Shown here one piece after another: positions 26,428 to 35,551 of a stretch of 53,557 nucleotides of DNA. The translations under genes and the position numbers were made by a program. The stretch is from the NCBI GenBank assembly GCA_944320675.1, contig CALUIJ010000128.1, positions 1-53,557 of the forward strand. Reading direction: 5' to 3'. The notes under the pieces are model-generated. The model was not told the origin of the DNA. It saw nothing but the letters and a program-made list of their open reading frames with translations, and did no database searches. This DNA is from an uncultured Prevotella sp. (GTDB taxonomy: Bacteria; Bacteroidota; Bacteroidia; Bacteroidales; Bacteroidaceae). Positions within the stretch are counted from its first letter, which is position 1. Every line of letters starts with the position of its first letter.

Positions 26428-26435
26428 TACTTTTG
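26428..26435 (+). promoter_or_regulatory. Candidate -7 box of the susC xylan operon
   Basis: TACTTTTG followed by C matches TAnnTTTG exactly. A clear -33 TTTG is lacking, as expected of an activator-dependent promoter. The leader would be about 45 nt. Confidence 0.7.
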
Positions 26436-26482
26436 CGTTCGTGAAAACATCATTTACTTTAAATAACTAAAAAATAATAATC

Positions 26483-29400
26483 ATGAAACATCCCATTAAG
26501 GTTTGCAAAACTCTCGGTTTGTTGCTGTTCATGAGCCTTTTCCCGCTTATGGCGATGGCTCAGGAAACGGCAATCACCGTGAAGGGACAGGTCTCTGACG
26601 ACCAGGGGCCTATCATCGGTGCGACTGTAAGAGAAAAGGGCGCGAAGTCCGTCGCCGTGACCGACCTCGACGGAAATTACTCTATCAAGGTAAGTCCGGG
26701 TGCCACTCTTACGTTCTCTTATTTAGGTTACCAGAACAAGGAAGTTAAAGTGGACGGCAAGACGCGCGTCGACGTCACGATGCAGTCTGACGCCCAAGCC
26801 CTCAGCGAGGTCGTAGTGGTGGGTTACGGCCAGATGAAGCGTTCCGACGTTACCGGTTCGGTAGTGCAAGTCAACGCCGAGCAGATTGAGCGGGCCGTGC
26901 CCACCAGCATCGACCAGGTGCTCCAGGGCCGTGCCGCCGGTGTGCAGATACAGGCCAACTCGGGTACTCCCGGTGCCAACACCAGTATCCGCATCCGTGG
27001 TATCAACTCGCTCAACTCCACCAACCAGCCTATCTTCGTCATCGACGGTGTCGTCGTCGAGCCGCAGAGCACCGACGCCAACGACCCCCTGGCAAGTAAC
27101 AACCCCTTGGCCAGCATCAACCCGAGCGACATCGTCGCCATGGACGTGCTGAAAGACGCCTCGGCCACGGCCATCTATGGTGCCCGTGCCGCCAACGGTG
27201 TCATCATGATCACCACCAAGAGGGGAAAATCGGGCGAGGCCACGATTACTTACGACGGCTACATCGGCTGGCAGGAAATGGCCAACAAGCTCGACATGAT
27301 GAACCTGCGCCAGTATGCCGTCCACCACAACGCGCGCGCCGACGAAGGCATCGTGGAGGCCAGCGACGCCTTTGTGAATCCCGACGCGCTCGGCTACGGC
27401 ACCGACTGGCAGGACGAGCTCTTCCGCAACGCCCTCATGACGAGCCACAACGTCTCGGTAACAGGCGGTTCGCAGGCCGCCACTTATTCAATCAGCGCGG
27501 GCTACATGAACCAAGACGGCATCGCCATCGGTTCGGGATTCAAGCGCCTTACGCTGCGCGGCAACACCGACGCGCAGGTGAAGAAGTGGCTCAAGGCCAG
27601 CCTTAGCTTCTCTCTTACCGACTCGAAGCAGGAGGTGGGAGCCGACAACAACATCATCATGAACGCCTTGCAGCAGCAGCCTTCGGTAGCAGTAAGGAGC
27701 GCCGACGGCTCTTTCGACGGCCCTGACGACGTTTACATGCCGGTCAATGCCGTGGCCTTGGCCGAGATGCGCGAGAATTACAACAAGAAGATGAACTTCC
27801 GCGTGAATGGCAACCTCGAGGCCACCTTATATAAAGGCCTGACTTTCAAGACCGAGCTCTCAGCCGACTACAACCTGAACAAGTTCTATTATTACGAGCC
27901 TGACTATACTTTCGGCTCGTTGGTCAACGAGACCCGCACGGGCCGTTGGACCAAGACCGACACTAAGTATTGGTCGTGGCGCAACATCCTGACTTACCAG
28001 AACGTATTCGCCGAAAAGCACAACGTGAACGTCATGCTTGGCCAGGAAATGAGCCACTCGCATTGGGAAAACCAGGTGAGCACGGCAAACGGTTTCCTCT
28101 CCAACAGCACCCACGACCCTTCGGCCGGCGACATCACGCAGTCTACCGGTAACGGCACGCAGAACGACAATTCCATCTATTCGTTCTTCGGACGTGCGTT
28201 CTATTCTTATGACGACCGCTATCTCGTCACCGCCACCCTCCGCCGCGACGGCAGTTCGCGCTTCGCCCGCGGCAACCGTTGGGGCTGGTTCCCGTCGGCC
28301 GCCCTCGCATGGCGCGTGTCCAACGAGAAGTTCATGGCCGGCGCAAGCGATGTGGTCAACAACCTGAAGCTCCGCCTCGGCTGGGGTTCAACCGGTAACC
28401 AGAACGTTGCCGACTGGGCTTACATGGCTTTGCTCTCGTCGAAGGCTACGCCGTGGGGCACGGGCGTGCTGACCGGCAACACGCCGAACCCCGACCTGAA
28501 ATGGGAGACTACTACGTCGTGGAACGTAGGTTTCGACCTCAGCCTCTTCAAGAACCGTATTGAGTTTATCTTCGACTGGTATTATAAGCAGACCGACGAC
28601 TTGCTCTTGCAGATACCTCTGCCCGAGTATCTTGGCTCATTCGGCAACGGAGCTGCTTCAAACCCATGGAAAAACGTAGGATCAATGCGTAACGCCGGTG
28701 TTGAGTTTACGTTGAACACCGTGAACGTTGACAGGGGTGGTTTCCAGTGGCGCACGAACATCACGTTCTCGCTCAACCGCAACAAGGTGGTAAGGCTCGA
28801 CACCGAGAGCGCCTCTATCGACAAGACGTTCCAGGTAGGCAGTGAGACTCATACCGTTACCCGCACTGTCGAAGGCAAGCCGGTAGGCCAGCTTTGGGGA
28901 TACAAGGTGATAGGCCGCTTCGACAAGCCTGAGGATTTCTACTACAAGGACGCACAGGGCGTTGTACACCAGACGGCCATCCCCGAGGGCAGCACCATCA
29001 GCGAGAGCGGGACATGGATCGGCGACTATATTTTCGAGGACGTCAACAAGGACGGCGTGATCAACAACCAGGACTGTACGTTCATCGGCGACCCGCAGCC
29101 CGACTTCACTTACGGTATAGGCAACACATTCTCTTGGAAAGGTTTCGACCTCTCCATCTTCTTCAACGGCAGCTACGGCAACGACGTTCTCAACATGACG
29201 CGCCGTGAGATAGATGATGTCCGCACTAACAGCAACCTGCTGGCAAGCGCCGCCGATTATGCCAAGATAGGTGTCATCGACCCGAACCTGCCCGACGACG
29301 ACTTCCGCAACCTGTATGTGACCAATCCTAATTCGCGCCTGCCGCGCATAAGTGCTTCGCAGACCAACGCCAACAACCGTGTCAGCGACCTTTACGTTGA

Positions 29401-29650
29401 GGACGGCTCGTACATCCGCCTGCAGAACATATCGCTTAGCTACACGCTCCCGAAGTCGCTCGTAACCAAGCTTAAGCTGCAGAACGTCAAGGTTTACGTC
29501 AACCTGCAGAACGTGTATACGTGGACGAATTACAGCGGTTATGACCCTGAGGTCGGTTCAATGTACGGCGATGCGCTCCTGACAGGTCTCGACTACGGAC
29601 GTTATCCTTCACCGCGTATCTATACGTTCGGCATGAACATCTCATTCTAA
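26483..29650 (+). CDS. SusC-like TonB-dependent outer-membrane transporter (xylan operon)
   Basis: The 1055-residue protein has a signal peptide ending near residue 26 (MAMAQE); an N-terminal carboxypeptidase-like domain (VKGQVSDDQGPIIGATV, about 30-110); the SusC Ton-box region (LSEVVVVGYG); a plug domain with IRIRGINSLN and PIFVIDGVVVEP; and a 22-strand barrel ending in the aromatic GMNISF. It forms the pore through which SusD-captured oligosaccharides enter the periplasm using TonB energy. It starts an operon of SusC, SusD, binding protein and GH10; a similar arrangement (xus genes ending in xyn10C) is described in Prevotella bryantii. The SusD gene follows after 50 bp. The substrate, xylan oligosaccharides, is inferred from the GH10 in the same unit. 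Confidence 0.96.
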   Translation: MKHPIKVCKTLGLLLFMSLFPLMAMAQETAITVKGQVSDDQGPIIGATVREKGAKSVAVTDLDGNYSIKVSPGATLTFSYLGYQNKEVKVDGKTRVDVTMQSDAQALSEVVVVGYGQMKRSDVTGSVVQVNAEQIERAVPTSIDQVLQGRAAGVQIQANSGTPGANTSIRIRGINSLNSTNQPIFVIDGVVVEPQSTDANDPLASNNPLASINPSDIVAMDVLKDASATAIYGARAANGVIMITTKRGKSGEATITYDGYIGWQEMANKLDMMNLRQYAVHHNARADEGIVEASDAFVNPDALGYGTDWQDELFRNALMTSHNVSVTGGSQAATYSISAGYMNQDGIAIGSGFKRLTLRGNTDAQVKKWLKASLSFSLTDSKQEVGADNNIIMNALQQQPSVAVRSADGSFDGPDDVYMPVNAVALAEMRENYNKKMNFRVNGNLEATLYKGLTFKTELSADYNLNKFYYYEPDYTFGSLVNETRTGRWTKTDTKYWSWRNILTYQNVFAEKHNVNVMLGQEMSHSHWENQVSTANGFLSNSTHDPSAGDITQSTGNGTQNDNSIYSFFGRAFYSYDDRYLVTATLRRDGSSRFARGNRWGWFPSAALAWRVSNEKFMAGASDVVNNLKLRLGWGSTGNQNVADWAYMALLSSKATPWGTGVLTGNTPNPDLKWETTTSWNVGFDLSLFKNRIEFIFDWYYKQTDDLLLQIPLPEYLGSFGNGAASNPWKNVGSMRNAGVEFTLNTVNVDRGGFQWRTNITFSLNRNKVVRLDTESASIDKTFQVGSETHTVTRTVEGKPVGQLWGYKVIGRFDKPEDFYYKDAQGVVHQTAIPEGSTISESGTWIGDYIFEDVNKDGVINNQDCTFIGDPQPDFTYGIGNTFSWKGFDLSIFFNGSYGNDVLNMTRREIDDVRTNSNLLASAADYAKIGVIDPNLPDDDFRNLYVTNPNSRLPRISASQTNANNRVSDLYVEDGSYIRLQNISLSYTLPKSLVTKLKLQNVKVYVNLQNVYTWTNYSGYDPEVGSMYGDALLTGLDYGRYPSPRIYTFGMNISF

Positions 29651-29700
29651 CGTGACGTTAATTGTGTAAAAGACTGACAATCTTATTATAAAAGGAAAAG

Positions 29701-31413
29701 ATGAAAACAAAAATATTATTATTCGGCTCGTTCCTGGCGGCAGGATTGGCTTTCACGTCTTGCGCCGAGGATTATCTTGACCAAGAGAACACGACCAGCA
29801 TCAACGCCGAGACGTTCTTCAACAGCGACGATGCCGTAGACCAAGCCATGCTGCCTCTGTACAACTACGTTTGGAACAGTTTCAACGATAAGGCTTATTA
29901 CGGCATGGGCGACGGCAGGGCCAACAACATAACTGCCCAATATTCGGATTATATTTACCCGTACACGAATTTCAACGAGACGTCGCTCAGCCCCGGTCTG
30001 GCTGACGCCTGGGGGTCGCTTTACTCTGTCGTGGCGCAGTCGTGCAACGTCATTAACAACATCCGGAACAATTGCTCTTCGAATGTAAGCGAAGAGGCGA
30101 AGACGCGCGGCGTAGCCGAAGCACGCTTCATGCGTGGCGTTGCTTATTGGTATATAGCCTCATTGTGGGGCGACGCCATCATTTACACTAACACGAGCGA
30201 CTTGGTTAACAACTATGTCGTGCCTGCCAATCCGCAGGCTGACGTGATGGAGTTCGCCGTGCGCGACCTTGAGTATGCCGCCGCCAACCTGCCTGAGACG
30301 TCGCCCGCAACGGGCCGTATCAACAAGTACACCGCATACGGAATGCTCTCGCGTGTGTATCTTTCGATGGCCGGACTCGTTCAAGAAGGACAATACGACG
30401 GGACTAACGCCGCCACCGACTTCAATCGCGGAACGCGCAACCAGTATTATCTCGACCTTGCGCGTCGTGCCGCATTGAAGGTTATCAACGAGTCCGGTTT
30501 CGGATTCATGGACAATTACGGCGACCTCTTCAAGATAGAGAACAACAACTGCAAGGAGGATATGTTCCAGTTGCAGTGGATAACCGGCTCGACCGACGCC
30601 GTAGGGTGGGGGTGCACGCAGACAATCACCGCTTATTTCGGATGGTCGACGATGGTGGCCGACGGCACGAACTGGGGCGGAGCCACTTATTGTTCGTGGG
30701 ACCTGTTCCAGGAATACGAGGAAGGCGACCTGCGCAAGCATGAGTCTGTGGCCTGGTACGGAGAGTATTATCCCGAGTTCAACCAGCGCGGCGGTGGTTA
30801 CACTTACGGCGTAACGGAGAACCCTGGCACGCAGGGAGCGAACATAAGGAAGTATGTCGTAGGTACGAATGCCGACAATGGAGTGAGCTATAAGCAGAGC
30901 AGCGGCATCAACACCCACATGCTCCGCTTGGCTGAAGTCTACCTGAACCTTGCCGACGCGATACTTGGCAACAATGCTTCAACTACCGACGCAACGGCTC
31001 TTGAATACTTTAATAAGGTGCGCACGCGCGCCGGCCTTGAGCCGAAGGCCTCGATCTCTTATGAGGACCTGCGCCACGAGCGCCGCGTAGAGTTCGCCTT
31101 CGAGGGGCTGTATTGGTACGACCTGCTCCGCCGTTCCTACTATCAGCAGCAGGAGGTGGTCAACTATCTTAACAGCCAGAACCGCAACGCAAGCTATTAC
31201 GAGTCGGACACGCATGAGTATAAGCTTCCCGACGACTGGACGGGCACCGGCCCGGGCGTGGCCACGGCTACCGTGAGGAACCTCAAGTTGCCTTATTCCG
31301 ACTCCGACCAGAACCGTAACCATTATCTGCAAAGCGACGGTAACGGCAAATTGCAGACCGTGCCTTACGTGTTTGGAGAGCGCGAAGTGTCTGAAGAGGA
31401 TTTGTTTAACTGA
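29701..31413 (+). CDS. SusD-like surface glycan-binding lipoprotein (xylan operon)
   Basis: The 570-residue protein has a lipobox Cys at residue 21 (LAFTSC) and the SusD opening EDYLDQENTTSINAETFF. The tetratricopeptide-like core includes EARFMRGVAYWYIASLWGDA, AYGMLSRVYLSMAGL and the C-terminal HERRVEFAFEGLYWYDLLRR. SusD proteins sit as lids on SusC and bind the glycan at the cell surface. It pairs with the SusC gene 50 bp upstream. A stem-loop in the 106-bp gap that follows may modulate expression of downstream genes. Confidence 0.96.
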   Translation: MKTKILLFGSFLAAGLAFTSCAEDYLDQENTTSINAETFFNSDDAVDQAMLPLYNYVWNSFNDKAYYGMGDGRANNITAQYSDYIYPYTNFNETSLSPGLADAWGSLYSVVAQSCNVINNIRNNCSSNVSEEAKTRGVAEARFMRGVAYWYIASLWGDAIIYTNTSDLVNNYVVPANPQADVMEFAVRDLEYAAANLPETSPATGRINKYTAYGMLSRVYLSMAGLVQEGQYDGTNAATDFNRGTRNQYYLDLARRAALKVINESGFGFMDNYGDLFKIENNNCKEDMFQLQWITGSTDAVGWGCTQTITAYFGWSTMVADGTNWGGATYCSWDLFQEYEEGDLRKHESVAWYGEYYPEFNQRGGGYTYGVTENPGTQGANIRKYVVGTNADNGVSYKQSSGINTHMLRLAEVYLNLADAILGNNASTTDATALEYFNKVRTRAGLEPKASISYEDLRHERRVEFAFEGLYWYDLLRRSYYQQQEVVNYLNSQNRNASYYESDTHEYKLPDDWTGTGPGVATATVRNLKLPYSDSDQNRNHYLQSDGNGKLQTVPYVFGEREVSEEDLFN

Positions 31414-31443
31414 TAGTAAAGTTATTTGGGGCAGTATGGTTGT

Positions 31444-31470
31444 GAGGTTGGAAGGAAACCTTAAAACCTC
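31444..31470 (+). other. Intercistronic stem-loop between SusD and the binding protein gene
   Basis: GAGGTT (31444-31449) pairs with AACCTC (31465-31470), and inside it AAGG (31452-31455) pairs with CCTT (31459-31462). No U-tract follows. Such hairpins between susD and later genes can set transcript stability. Confidence 0.5.
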
Positions 31471-31519
31471 ATGACCGTAACGCCTTAAGACCGTAAAAAC
31501 GTAAAAAATAAAAAGGATT

Positions 31520-32929
31520 ATGAAGACATTAAAATATATTTGGCTGTTATGCCTGACGGCAGCCTTGTCGGCAAGCCTCGCTTCGTGCAACGACGACGAC
31601 GACGCGGCGGGCAGTTCGCCCATAAGCGTGAGTCAGGTTTATCTTGAACGTGCCGACGCTACGGTAAAGGAGCGTCCGGTCGACTTTGTGCGCCTCGGGC
31701 AGACAATCCGCATCGAAGGCTCGGGGTTTAAGGGCCTGAAGGCGTTGTATGTCAACGGATTCGACACTTATTTCAACACCGCTTACGTAACCGACAACAG
31801 CATGATCGTGAGCATCGACAACGATACGCCCGTAAGCGACGCGCCCGACGACGTGAGGAACACCATCCGCTTCGTTAAGAGCGGGACGGAGTTCGTTTAC
31901 GAGTTCACCATCCGCGCGGCTTCGCCCATTATAACCGGCATTGACAACACTCTGCCCATGCCCGGCGAGACCGTCGTAGTGCGCGGCGAGAACTTGCAGG
32001 AGACGTCGCTCGTCACGCTGCCCGGCGGAACCCAGGTGACCGACATCACCAACGCTCCGGTTGAGGAGGACGGCGAATGGTTCTCGTTCACGATGCCGGC
32101 CGGGGTTACGGCTTACGGCGCGATAACCATAGAGTGTGCCAACGGAACGGCTGTTTCTCCCGAGTATTTCAACAACGGTGCGTGCATGATCCTCAACTTC
32201 GACGGCACCGGCGCGCAAGGCTCTTGGGGCTGGAGCGAGACGGGCAGCATGATCGACGCTTCCGACTTGGTTGACGACCCGCTCGGCACGGGCCGCGGCA
32301 AGGTGCTTCAGCTTGTGCCAGAGCGTCTTCTCGCCGGCGACGGCGTGGCTGCCGGCAAGAGCCGTGCGACGGAGTGCTGGACGGCGGGCAACGACGACGC
32401 CCGCGACGACTGGACGTGGATGACGGAGTTCATCCCGGCCGCGACGCCCCTTGCCGAGGTGGCTTTCCAGTTCGACATCTACGTGCCCGAGCCTTGGAGC
32501 GGCACTGGGCACATACAGGTAAGCCTGATGAACAACTTCAACTTCGGCGGAATCGGCTCTGACGACGATGCCGACAGCAAGCAGTGCGCGTTCTGCTGCC
32601 CGTGGATAAAGGACGGCGAAGTGGTTCCGTTCAGCACGGCCGGCTGGCAGACGGTGACGATACCGTTCAGCGAGTTCCGCAAGTACGGAGCCGAGATTGC
32701 CGACGGTGGCACGCCGACTTTCCAGGAGGTTATCGACGACCGCCTTGCCGCCTCTTACCGCAACTTCGGCATGGGCTTCGTCAACACCGACTTCACTTAC
32801 GACGGCGTGGAAGTGGTCTCGACGCCGTTCAAGCAGCGTATTTACATAGACAACTGGCGCATAGTGCCTTACGGAAGCGAAGTGATATCCGACTTCCCCG
32901 ACGAGGACGAGGAGGAGGAAGAACAGTAA
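31520..32929 (+). CDS. Surface glycan-binding lipoprotein (IPT/TIG domains plus C-terminal binding domain)
   Basis: The 469-residue protein has a lipobox Cys at residue 23 (LASC). Two IPT/TIG-like Ig folds follow (VDFVRLGQTIRIEGSGFKGL and SPIITGIDNTLPMPGETVVVRGENL, about 40-220), then a beta-sandwich of about 240 residues (MILNFDGTGAQGSWGW to QRIYIDNWRIVPYG) of the type found at the C-terminus of SGBP-B proteins. The tail is a run of acidic residues (FPDEDEEEEEQ). It should bind xylan at the surface and help SusC/D and the surface GH10. By position it corresponds to XusE of P. bryantii. No catalytic residues are evident. Confidence 0.9.
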   Translation: MKTLKYIWLLCLTAALSASLASCNDDDDAAGSSPISVSQVYLERADATVKERPVDFVRLGQTIRIEGSGFKGLKALYVNGFDTYFNTAYVTDNSMIVSIDNDTPVSDAPDDVRNTIRFVKSGTEFVYEFTIRAASPIITGIDNTLPMPGETVVVRGENLQETSLVTLPGGTQVTDITNAPVEEDGEWFSFTMPAGVTAYGAITIECANGTAVSPEYFNNGACMILNFDGTGAQGSWGWSETGSMIDASDLVDDPLGTGRGKVLQLVPERLLAGDGVAAGKSRATECWTAGNDDARDDWTWMTEFIPAATPLAEVAFQFDIYVPEPWSGTGHIQVSLMNNFNFGGIGSDDDADSKQCAFCCPWIKDGEVVPFSTAGWQTVTIPFSEFRKYGAEIADGGTPTFQEVIDDRLAASYRNFGMGFVNTDFTYDGVEVVSTPFKQRIYIDNWRIVPYGSEVISDFPDEDEEEEEQ

Positions 32930-33049
32930 GATTATGTGTCTTAAGGTGATAAGGGTTGCCGGGCCGTAGGATGGTGCGCCGTGCGGCGGTGCCGCCGCGG
33001 TGCGCTGCCGGCCGCGGGCTAAGCGCCGATGGGGAAATGGCTTCCCGCC

Positions 33050-33105
33050 CGCGGGGAAACCGTAAGGCCTTACAACCCCGAAACCTCGAAACCGTAAAAA
33101 CATAA
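33050..33105 (+). repeat. AACCGTAAAAAC-type intercistronic repeat
   Basis: The run with aaccgtaaggccttac and gaaaccgtaaaaacataaaa repeats words also seen before the previous gene at 31460-31511 (gaccgtaacgccttaag, gaccgtaaaaacgtaaaa). The role is unknown; it may help space and stabilise the polycistronic RNA. Confidence 0.5.
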
Positions 33106-33118
33106 AACAGGACAAACT

Positions 33119-34966
33119 ATGAAACTTAACAATATTATTTTCCCGGTGCTGGCAGGCTCGTTCTTGCTTGCCGGATGTTACGACGAGAAGATGGACTGGC
33201 ATACGCCCGAGGGGCACAACCCCGTAACGCCGGGCGAGATTCCGCTCCGGCTTCAAGAAGAGATTGATAACTACGATTACATCAAGAATTATGCCGCCGA
33301 GTATGCTCCCGGGCTGTCAGTCGGCGTAGGGCTTGGCGCCGACAAGTACCTTAACGAGGAAGATACGGCGTACACGGAGATATGCGACAATAATTTCAAC
33401 CAGTTCGTGACGGGCAACGCCATGAAGATGGACGCCGTGGTGAAGAGCGACGGCACGCTCGACTTCGCCAAGGTTGACGCATTCCTTGCCAAGGCACCGG
33501 CCGACAAGGAGGTGTTCGGCCACAACTTCATCTGGCACACGCAGCAGCAGCAGACTTACCTGCGCTCGCTCATCGCGCCCACGATGGAGGTAGTCTCCGA
33601 CGGCAACGTGGCCAACATCCTGCAGAACGGCGACTTCGAGACGGGCACGGCCGAGCACTGGAGCAGCTGGGGCAACGAGTCGACGTACGAGGTCGTAGCG
33701 GGCGCGGGCTACGACGGTTCGTACGGCATGGTGCTTACCAACCCGACCGACGCCAGCGAATACAGCGCGCAGCTGGCCTACGACTTAACCGGGCCTTTGA
33801 CCGTAGGCGAAACCTATATCATCAAGTTCAAGGCCAAGTCGTCGTCGCCGGCAGGCACGCTTCAGTTCGCCGCCCAGAACAGCAGCGACTACTCGGGCGA
33901 GGGCTACCATTCGTTTGAAGTGGGCACTGACTGGATTGACTGCGAGTATGAGTACGTCCCGGCGTTGGACAACATGAACCGCATACTCATCAACTTCGGC
34001 AAGGTGGCCGCCACATACTACGTCGACAACGTGGAGTTCGGCCTTAAGATAGAGGACGCTCCGGCCGACGCTCCCCGCCGCGCATCTACGGTGACATACA
34101 CGTTCAAGACTCCCGAGGAGAAGCGCGCGGCGCTGCTCGGCGCAATGGAAAGCTGGATTAAGGGCATGCTCGGGCATGTTGCGGCCGACGGCCGTTTCGT
34201 AGGTTGGGACGTAGTGAACGAGCCAATCACCGACGACGGCTACTTCCGCGGCATCGACAACCACTTCGGCGGCTCTTGGACCGACGCCGACGGCGTGACC
34301 CAGTATGACTCGGCGCCCGTTGAAGATCCCTCTACCGGACTGACGCTCAACTGGGGCGACGGCCACTTCTACTGGGGTTATTACCTCGGAATGGACTACG
34401 CCGTTAAGGCGTTCGAACTCGCACGCAAGTATGCTCCCGAGGGGTTGAAGCTCTACGTGAACGACTACAACCTCGAGACCAACCCGTCGAAGCTTGACAA
34501 GCTCATAGAGTTTGTCAACCACGTCGACCAAAGCGGCACGGCCTCCGTCGACGGAATAGCCACCCAGATGCACGTCGACGCCAACAACCTGACGCGCGAA
34601 CAGGTCGACGCGATGTTCCAGAAAATGGCCGCAACGGGCAAGCTCGTCCGCGTAAGCGAGCTTGACGTGAAGATCGGAACGTCGTCGCCCACGGCCGACG
34701 ACCTCCAGCTGCAGGCCGACGTTTACCGGATGATAATCGAGTCTTACCTGGCCAACGTGCCCGAGGCGCAGCGCGGCGGATTCGTTATCTGGGGCGTTTC
34801 AGACGCTGCCGACGAGCATGTTTACTGGATACCCGACGACGCTCCCAACCTCTTCGACGCCGGCTACGTACGCAAACCTGCCTACAAGGGCGTATGCGAC
34901 GGCATCGCAGGCAAGAACATAGGCGCCGGCTTTACCGGCGACATGTGGAAGGATATTGCGGAATAA
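33119..34966 (+). CDS. Surface lipoprotein GH10 xylanase with inserted carbohydrate-binding module
   Basis: The 615-residue protein has a lipobox Cys at residue 20 (LLAGC). The GH10 barrel begins around residue 60 (LSVGVGLGADKYL) and reaches FGHNFIWHTQQQQTYL near 150. It is then interrupted by a beta-rich CBM4/9-like module of about 165 residues (ILQNGDFETGTAEHWSSWGN to TYYVDNVEFGL) before resuming with E368 as acid/base (GWDVVNEPI) and E514 as nucleophile (VSELDVKIG). The insertion is known from surface xylanases of gut Bacteroidota, including P. bryantii Xyn10C. It should make the first cut in polymeric xylan outside the cell. It is the last gene of the SusC/D unit, with a terminator 20 bp downstream. 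Confidence 0.95.
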   Translation: MKLNNIIFPVLAGSFLLAGCYDEKMDWHTPEGHNPVTPGEIPLRLQEEIDNYDYIKNYAAEYAPGLSVGVGLGADKYLNEEDTAYTEICDNNFNQFVTGNAMKMDAVVKSDGTLDFAKVDAFLAKAPADKEVFGHNFIWHTQQQQTYLRSLIAPTMEVVSDGNVANILQNGDFETGTAEHWSSWGNESTYEVVAGAGYDGSYGMVLTNPTDASEYSAQLAYDLTGPLTVGETYIIKFKAKSSSPAGTLQFAAQNSSDYSGEGYHSFEVGTDWIDCEYEYVPALDNMNRILINFGKVAATYYVDNVEFGLKIEDAPADAPRRASTVTYTFKTPEEKRAALLGAMESWIKGMLGHVAADGRFVGWDVVNEPITDDGYFRGIDNHFGGSWTDADGVTQYDSAPVEDPSTGLTLNWGDGHFYWGYYLGMDYAVKAFELARKYAPEGLKLYVNDYNLETNPSKLDKLIEFVNHVDQSGTASVDGIATQMHVDANNLTREQVDAMFQKMAATGKLVRVSELDVKIGTSSPTADDLQLQADVYRMIIESYLANVPEAQRGGFVIWGVSDAADEHVYWIPDDAPNLFDAGYVRKPAYKGVCDGIAGKNIGAGFTGDMWKDIAE

Positions 34967-34985
34967 AGTTCTTTTTTTCATTGGG

Positions 34986-35019
34986 GAAGCCGTGCCCGTT
35001 GAGGGGTGCGGCTTCTTTT
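34986..35019 (+). terminator. Intrinsic terminator of the susC xylan operon
   Basis: GAAGCCGTGCCC (34986-34997) pairs with 35004-35015, including two G-U pairs, and is followed by TTTTC. It begins 20 bp after the GH10 stop. Confidence 0.85.
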
Positions 35020-35136
35020 CTTGTCCGTAAGGAGGATGTGCCGAAATCACGTAACATCCGTTGTAGTGGCTGTGTCGAAATCCCTACAAGGGCGGAAATG
35101 GAATATTGCCTCGGCCCCGGCCACCGTCTGCGTTTC

Positions 35137-35225
35137 CGAAAGGCGGTCTTTTACGTCATAAAAGGTTGCCTCTTGTCGTGTAAAAGACCGTCTTTCGCGT
35201 TGCGGAATACCGTCTTTTGCAATGC
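35137..35225. repeat. CCGTCTTTTGC-family repeat, several half-units
   Basis: It contains aaaggcggtcttttacg, taaaagaccgtctttcgcg and aataccgtcttttgcaatg in mixed orientation. Confidence 0.7.
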
Positions 35226-35551
35226 GTTGGTAGCCAAGGCGTTACGCTGGGCGTAGCCGGGCTGCTATTATTTGGTGGAGACCAAACCGTTAATCTGTGT
35301 TAACGACGCGCGCCCCTATGGGTACAATCGTGTAGCAAATACGTCCTTTGGCAAAGGAAATGCGCGGCATGTGCCTTCCCGCCCGGCCGTATGCCGGGGG
35401 TGTCAAGGCGCGCGGCATGCGCGGGGGTGATATAAATGGCGGGCGTACGCCCCCGTACGTATGTTAAGGCATGTAGGGGCGTTTGTCCGTGCAAGGCTTA
35501 AAATCCAGGGATGATTCTCAAAGTTTAATATTTAAATAAAACAGTACAATT

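Larger units (their letters stand above)
25691..26482. other. 792-bp region upstream of the susC operon
   Basis: It holds a perfect hairpin repeat at 25724-25762, a large palindromic element at about 25953-26043, a second inverted repeat at 26045-26170, an array of TGA(A/G)AC hexamers at 26352-26396 and a -7 box at 26428-26435. I see no gene. Confidence 0.75.
34967..35551. other. 585-bp intergenic region with terminator and repeats
   Basis: After the terminator at 34986-35019 come a CCGTCTTTTGC-family repeat (35137-35225), a small palindrome TCCTTTG/CAAAGGA (35344-35358), two copies of GCGCGGCATG 48 bp apart (35362 and 35410) and the palindrome GGGCGTACGCCC (35441-35452). I see no gene and no exact -7 match for the next gene. 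Confidence 0.65.

Noticed and set aside
31547..33256. Long open frame on the minus strand opposite the binding-protein gene
   Set aside because: It mirrors the codon structure of the real plus-strand genes in GC-rich DNA, has no family resemblance and crosses two intercistronic gaps.
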